The notes under the pieces are model-generated. The model worked only from the letters and a program-made list of their open reading frames with translations. It was not told where the DNA came from and did not search any database. From assembly GCA_951812925.1 (NCBI GenBank), contig OX638372.1, positions 7,192,001 to 7,256,000 on the forward strand: a stretch of 64,000 nucleotides of DNA, written 5' to 3'. This document shows positions 60,401 through 64,000 of the stretch, piece after piece. Position 1 is the first letter of the stretch. The number at the start of each line of letters is the position of its first letter. Made by a program: the position numbers and the translations under genes. Source of the DNA: Calliopum simillimum (lineage: Eukaryota; Arthropoda; Insecta; Diptera; Lauxaniidae).

Positions 60401-61534
60401 ATCGTAAAACAATTTACCTCAATTTCTATAATTTATATCTTCATCTTTTGCCTACGACACTTAATTTTCAATTATTTGTTTCATTAAAAAGGAAATATTG
60501 AGTTAAAAGCTATATTTTTTATTGTGCAAGCCCAGACGATCCATCTCTTATAGCAATAAAAATAAATAATTAAATCAATGATAAGTCAATCAATCAATCA
60601 AGCATGTATAAATGTCTCATTTTAATTGATTTTATTGTAGATTGATATTTCAAAAAGTGAACAACATGTATTTCATTTATTTTTACAATTATTTAACTAT
60701 TCAAGCACTTTTGAGCTAATTTTCTCAAGTGTTTTAATTAACTGCTAATAAGCAAAGCAGATTTTATTTAAAAAAAAAAAAAAACAACCACAATAACATA
60801 GGGTTGGGCAAAATCACCGTGGCCTAAATGATATATTGTTATAATCCAAGGAAATACTGAATGTCAGTCTGTACTTTGGGGTAGATGAGTAATCAATTGT
60901 GAAACATTGAATTCAGAGTTTTGAAAAACTATCAGTGATTAAATATACATTCTGATAGTTTCCCTTCTAAATTACAGAGTCAACAGAAGTCTCCCTGAAT
61001 TAATCACAAATTGAAGTACTGTTTCGTCAGAAATCCTTTAACCGTTCGCTTACTTTTCTTGTTCAGTTTACGCAACTGTTTTCCTTAGAAATATTTGAGC
61101 TTTTCTGACAAGTTGTGTTGATGCTAAATTTCTGGCGAGATCGACAAACATTTCATTGTAATCATTAAAATGTTCTGGTACTCAAATAAGGTGATCCTCG
61201 GATTGAACCGCTAGTTTAGTTAGTAAGTGGTTGAAAGCATTTCCAATTCAATAGTGAGGTAGCAATAAAGAAGTTTAAGGCAAATAGAACTGATAATCGA
61301 TTAATTCACAAGTCTTTTGTCATATTATTGAAGGCATTTATAGCTCAGTTAAAATTTTTTATGCTCCTACAGGTACACTGAGCCAAAAAACACATAGTAA
61401 AAAATATTTTTTTCATACAAATCTAAATACGCTAATCTTCGAATGTCGTGTGAGTTGTTTTACACACACACGTTACGCAAATTTGCTGGGTTCCCGGGTT
61501 TGACTCCCGCCGCAGGGAAGTTTTTTTTTACTTT
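57447..61534. other. Long AT-rich non-coding stretch, no gene
   Basis: Short frames only. (aat)n at 58619-58640 and (att)n near 60103-60124. A tRNA-like B-box word near 61498 has no matching A box. Confidence 0.35.
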
Positions 61535-62310
61535 TTATACCCTACACCCAGGGTATATTCATTTTGTCCTTCCGTTTGTAACGCAGAGAAGGAGGCGTGG
61601 CAGATATAGAAAAGTATATATATTCTTGATCAGCGTCACCTCCTGAGTCGATATAGCCATGTCCGTCTGTCTGGCTGGCTGGCTGGCTGGCTGGGTGGCT
61701 GGCTGTGTGTGGAAATACATTTTTTGGGAAAACTTAGCAAGATAATTCAATGAAATTCGGTGCACAGCCTTTGTCGTAAAAGTTAGCTCGGGGAATTGAA
61801 AATGAGCAAAATCGGTCAACGGACACGCCTACCGCCCATACAAAAAATATATTCAAAATACAACTTTTGGAGTATTTTTCTCGATAATGCAACCAAAATA
61901 CCCATAAATACTACGAATTGTAAGCGCAAGTTCTGAGCAAAAACTGGGTGAATTCGGACAAGAGGGCGTGGCACCTTTCATATAAACAAAAGCTTCAAAA
62001 TGCTATACTGAAACCGTTTTTTGAGATAATCCAATTAAATTTTACTGAGACATTAAGAATTATAAATGCAAGCTTTAAACAAAACCTGGATAAAATCGGA
62101 CAAAAGGGCGTGGCACCTCCCATATAAGCAAAAGGTTCAAAACGCTATACTGAAAACATTTGTTGGGATAATCCAACCAAATTTCACTCAAATACTAAGA
62201 ACTACAATATTACATAATTCAAACTCTGAGAAAAAACTTGGTAAATTCGGACAAGAGGGCGTGGCACCTCCCATTTAAGCAAAATTTTCAAAATACTGCT
62301 GTGTAGGGTG
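61535..62310 (+). repeat. Dispersed tataccctacaccc repeat with CTGG microsatellite and tandem tail
   Basis: Starts ttttataccctacacccagg, then acgcagagaaggaggcgtgg and gatcagcgtcacctcctgag. A microsatellite of ctgtctggctgg type follows at 61664-61705, then tcggtcaacggacacgcc, and then three tandem units of about 140-160 bp marked by gagggcgtggcacct (61964, 62106 and 62267). A conserved core beside a GTCY-type microsatellite is how mini-me elements of flies are described (from memory). Confidence 0.7.
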
Positions 62311-64000
62311 TTTAATGTTTGGCCAGGCCAAAGGTAACACCCTTACTAGTTTTATACTATTTTATTTATTTCCTTGTTTTTATTGTATCTTATCTTTTTA
62401 TGTATTTTTTTATTTTTTTTTTTTTTTTTTTGTTCAATTGAACTGAAATTGAATACAAAATAATTTTTGTATAGCCAAGGAAAATAAGACGAAAAAAGAG
62501 CAGCTGTGCGAAATAAGTGGATTTTTTCACTGCAATTGTCTTTATTTATGCATGATAACAAAGTGTGAAAAGTCCATTGCAAAGTCGTGTGCGCATAAAA
62601 AGTTATTAAGGCTATAAGGTCGCTAAAATCAGTTTTTTGCAAATATCTCGCTTATGCTAACCTTTACAGAAAAATGTTAGTTTCCTATTTTGTAGCACAG
62701 GAAATTTCCTACAAAAGTATGTTAAAAGTATTTGCGTACGACTTCTAGTTCAGAAGATCACTCAATTTAAAAAGTTGTTAACAGTTATGATATGAAATAC
62801 TACCTATAAGTTCATATTAAAATATCTTACTTTTCAAATTGCAATAACTCTTCAATGAGAAGTCGTACAAACAAAACTGAAACACTGTTTAAAAGATAAT
62901 TTGATTTTCTATATAGCGTACTAATTTCTTTTTTTCGAACAACCCATGGCCCAACCCATGCGTACAGTAGTAGGTTCGTATCCTCCTGAATGCTACAAAT
63001 GCTGTAAGTATTGAAATTGAAAGGGGTGCCATATCACTTGGGGGTGCCACGTGTCCCGGGGCTAACCTCTACCTAAAAATAAATTAATAATTTTTTTACA
63101 CCAAAATTTTTGCAAGTGCATAATCTTTATTTCAAGCAAATTTCTAAAACTTGGACTTATTTGTTCGCAGTGTTTTTTATTTTATCGCTTTCGGTTCATT
63201 TAAACCAAATTTCGGGGCCAACGAAACAAAAAAATAAATAAATAAAAATTTCTGCAGCAATTCTAAATTTAAAACTAATATATGTAAATATATTTAACTC
63301 CACCAATTTTTATCGATTTTACCGATTTATATTAGCTTTGGGACCATTGTGCGGCGCAGCGTAAAGGATGATGGAGCTAGTACTGCTGCAGGTTGGGATA
63401 TCAGTAGAGTATTGTTGAAAGTCAATCGATATATCTCGAAAATTGAATTCAATTATGTATTATATATGTTTTATGTGAATTACATATAATCTCTGCTTCA
63501 ATAATATTAAAACTTTCATCAAATAAGTGCTTTAACATTGTTTTTAATTCTATCACAAACTATTTATCACACAAACATTCACTGTTATATTTAGTTTTTA
63601 AACAACAACACAAGTAAAATAGAAAAGAAAGGATAAAAACTTTTGCTAACTCTTTCTTAATTAAGAAGAACTTGTATCTTTGGGTGTTTTTGAAGAGAAA
63701 AACACATGGAAAACCTTTTAGCATTTTTATCACCAACAGCAGCCAGCCAACCTGTTTGTGAACTTTCATTTTGATCACACAACACTTTTGCTGGCGCAAA
63801 GTTCAAAGTTTTGCTGTATCAGATTCTCATACTCAACACAAGAGTACAGCACACATCATTAGTTTCATATTCCAATGTTGCACTTTTTTATTACTTTGCC
63901 CTGTATTTTGTGTTTTCCTCGACTTGCTGCTGCATTTCCTTTCTGCTGCTGTCTTGTTGTCATTTAGTTGCATTTTATTTTGTATCTGCTCCTTTGTGTC
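62311..64000. other. Non-coding end of window with shared short repeats
   Basis: 62318-62350 matches 47533-47570 and 62630-62725 matches 41459-41555. Near 63022-63065, ggtgccatatcac and ggtgccacgtg resemble words in the element at 44681. No gene. Confidence 0.4.

Noticed and set aside
61485..61520. tRNA-like word gggtttgactcccgcc
   Set aside because: No A box, acceptor stem or anticodon arm can be fitted upstream; at most a fragment.

Overview
The window looks like a piece of a large, repeat-rich genome of a higher fly (Diptera, probably Cyclorrhapha). It is strongly AT-rich, its genes have GT-AG introns, and it carries poly-Gln and His runs coded by CAG/CAA/CAT, insect cuticular-protein genes, and typical insect transposon relics (mariner, pogo-like, jockey/I-like non-LTR elements, foldback elements). 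The species cannot be named from this sequence. Most of the 64 kb is non-coding.

Plus-strand gene (about 2.5-14.8 kb). Three exons, 9790-9887, 12634-12921 and 14097-14793, join with matching phases into the last ~360 residues of a low-complexity protein that ends at 14793. A further long open exon, 2502-3395, is Asp/Glu-rich, ends in a stop, and has an acceptor in the same phase (0) as exon 9790. It is therefore a candidate alternative last exon of the same gene, whose 5' part would lie left of the window. I do not recognise the gene.

Minus-strand cuticle genes (33.8-55.4 kb). Three spliced genes, 33806-34500 (209 aa), 42059-43451 (324 aa) and 53736-55374 (201 aa), each encode a signal peptide, a variable low-complexity stretch and a Rebers-Riddiford (chitin-binding type 4) domain. 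In each the domain is cut by, or followed directly by, an intron. The last two share a motif LPRS[LI]DVPE just after the domain. They form a loose cluster of secreted cuticle proteins.

Mobile and repetitive DNA fills the rest. The clearest items are: two large foldback elements with 9-bp target duplications (20890-22157 and 25884-27210) that share a GC-rich core; a three-level nest at 28474-29402 (hAT-like MITE, then TA-flanked MITE, then I-like retroelement with a 12-bp duplication); a pogo-like element carrying a broken C4HC3 PHD finger (30393-31282) and a probable relative (44681-45771); a MITE inside a non-LTR RNase H relic (900-1821); three mariner relics; several dispersed satellite-like families (7.0-8.4, 35.3-37.2 and 56.2-56.7 kb); and a near-perfect 463-bp tandem duplication (7052-7974). 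Coordinates of exons and target duplications were read by eye. Family assignments rest on remembered motifs and no database search was run.
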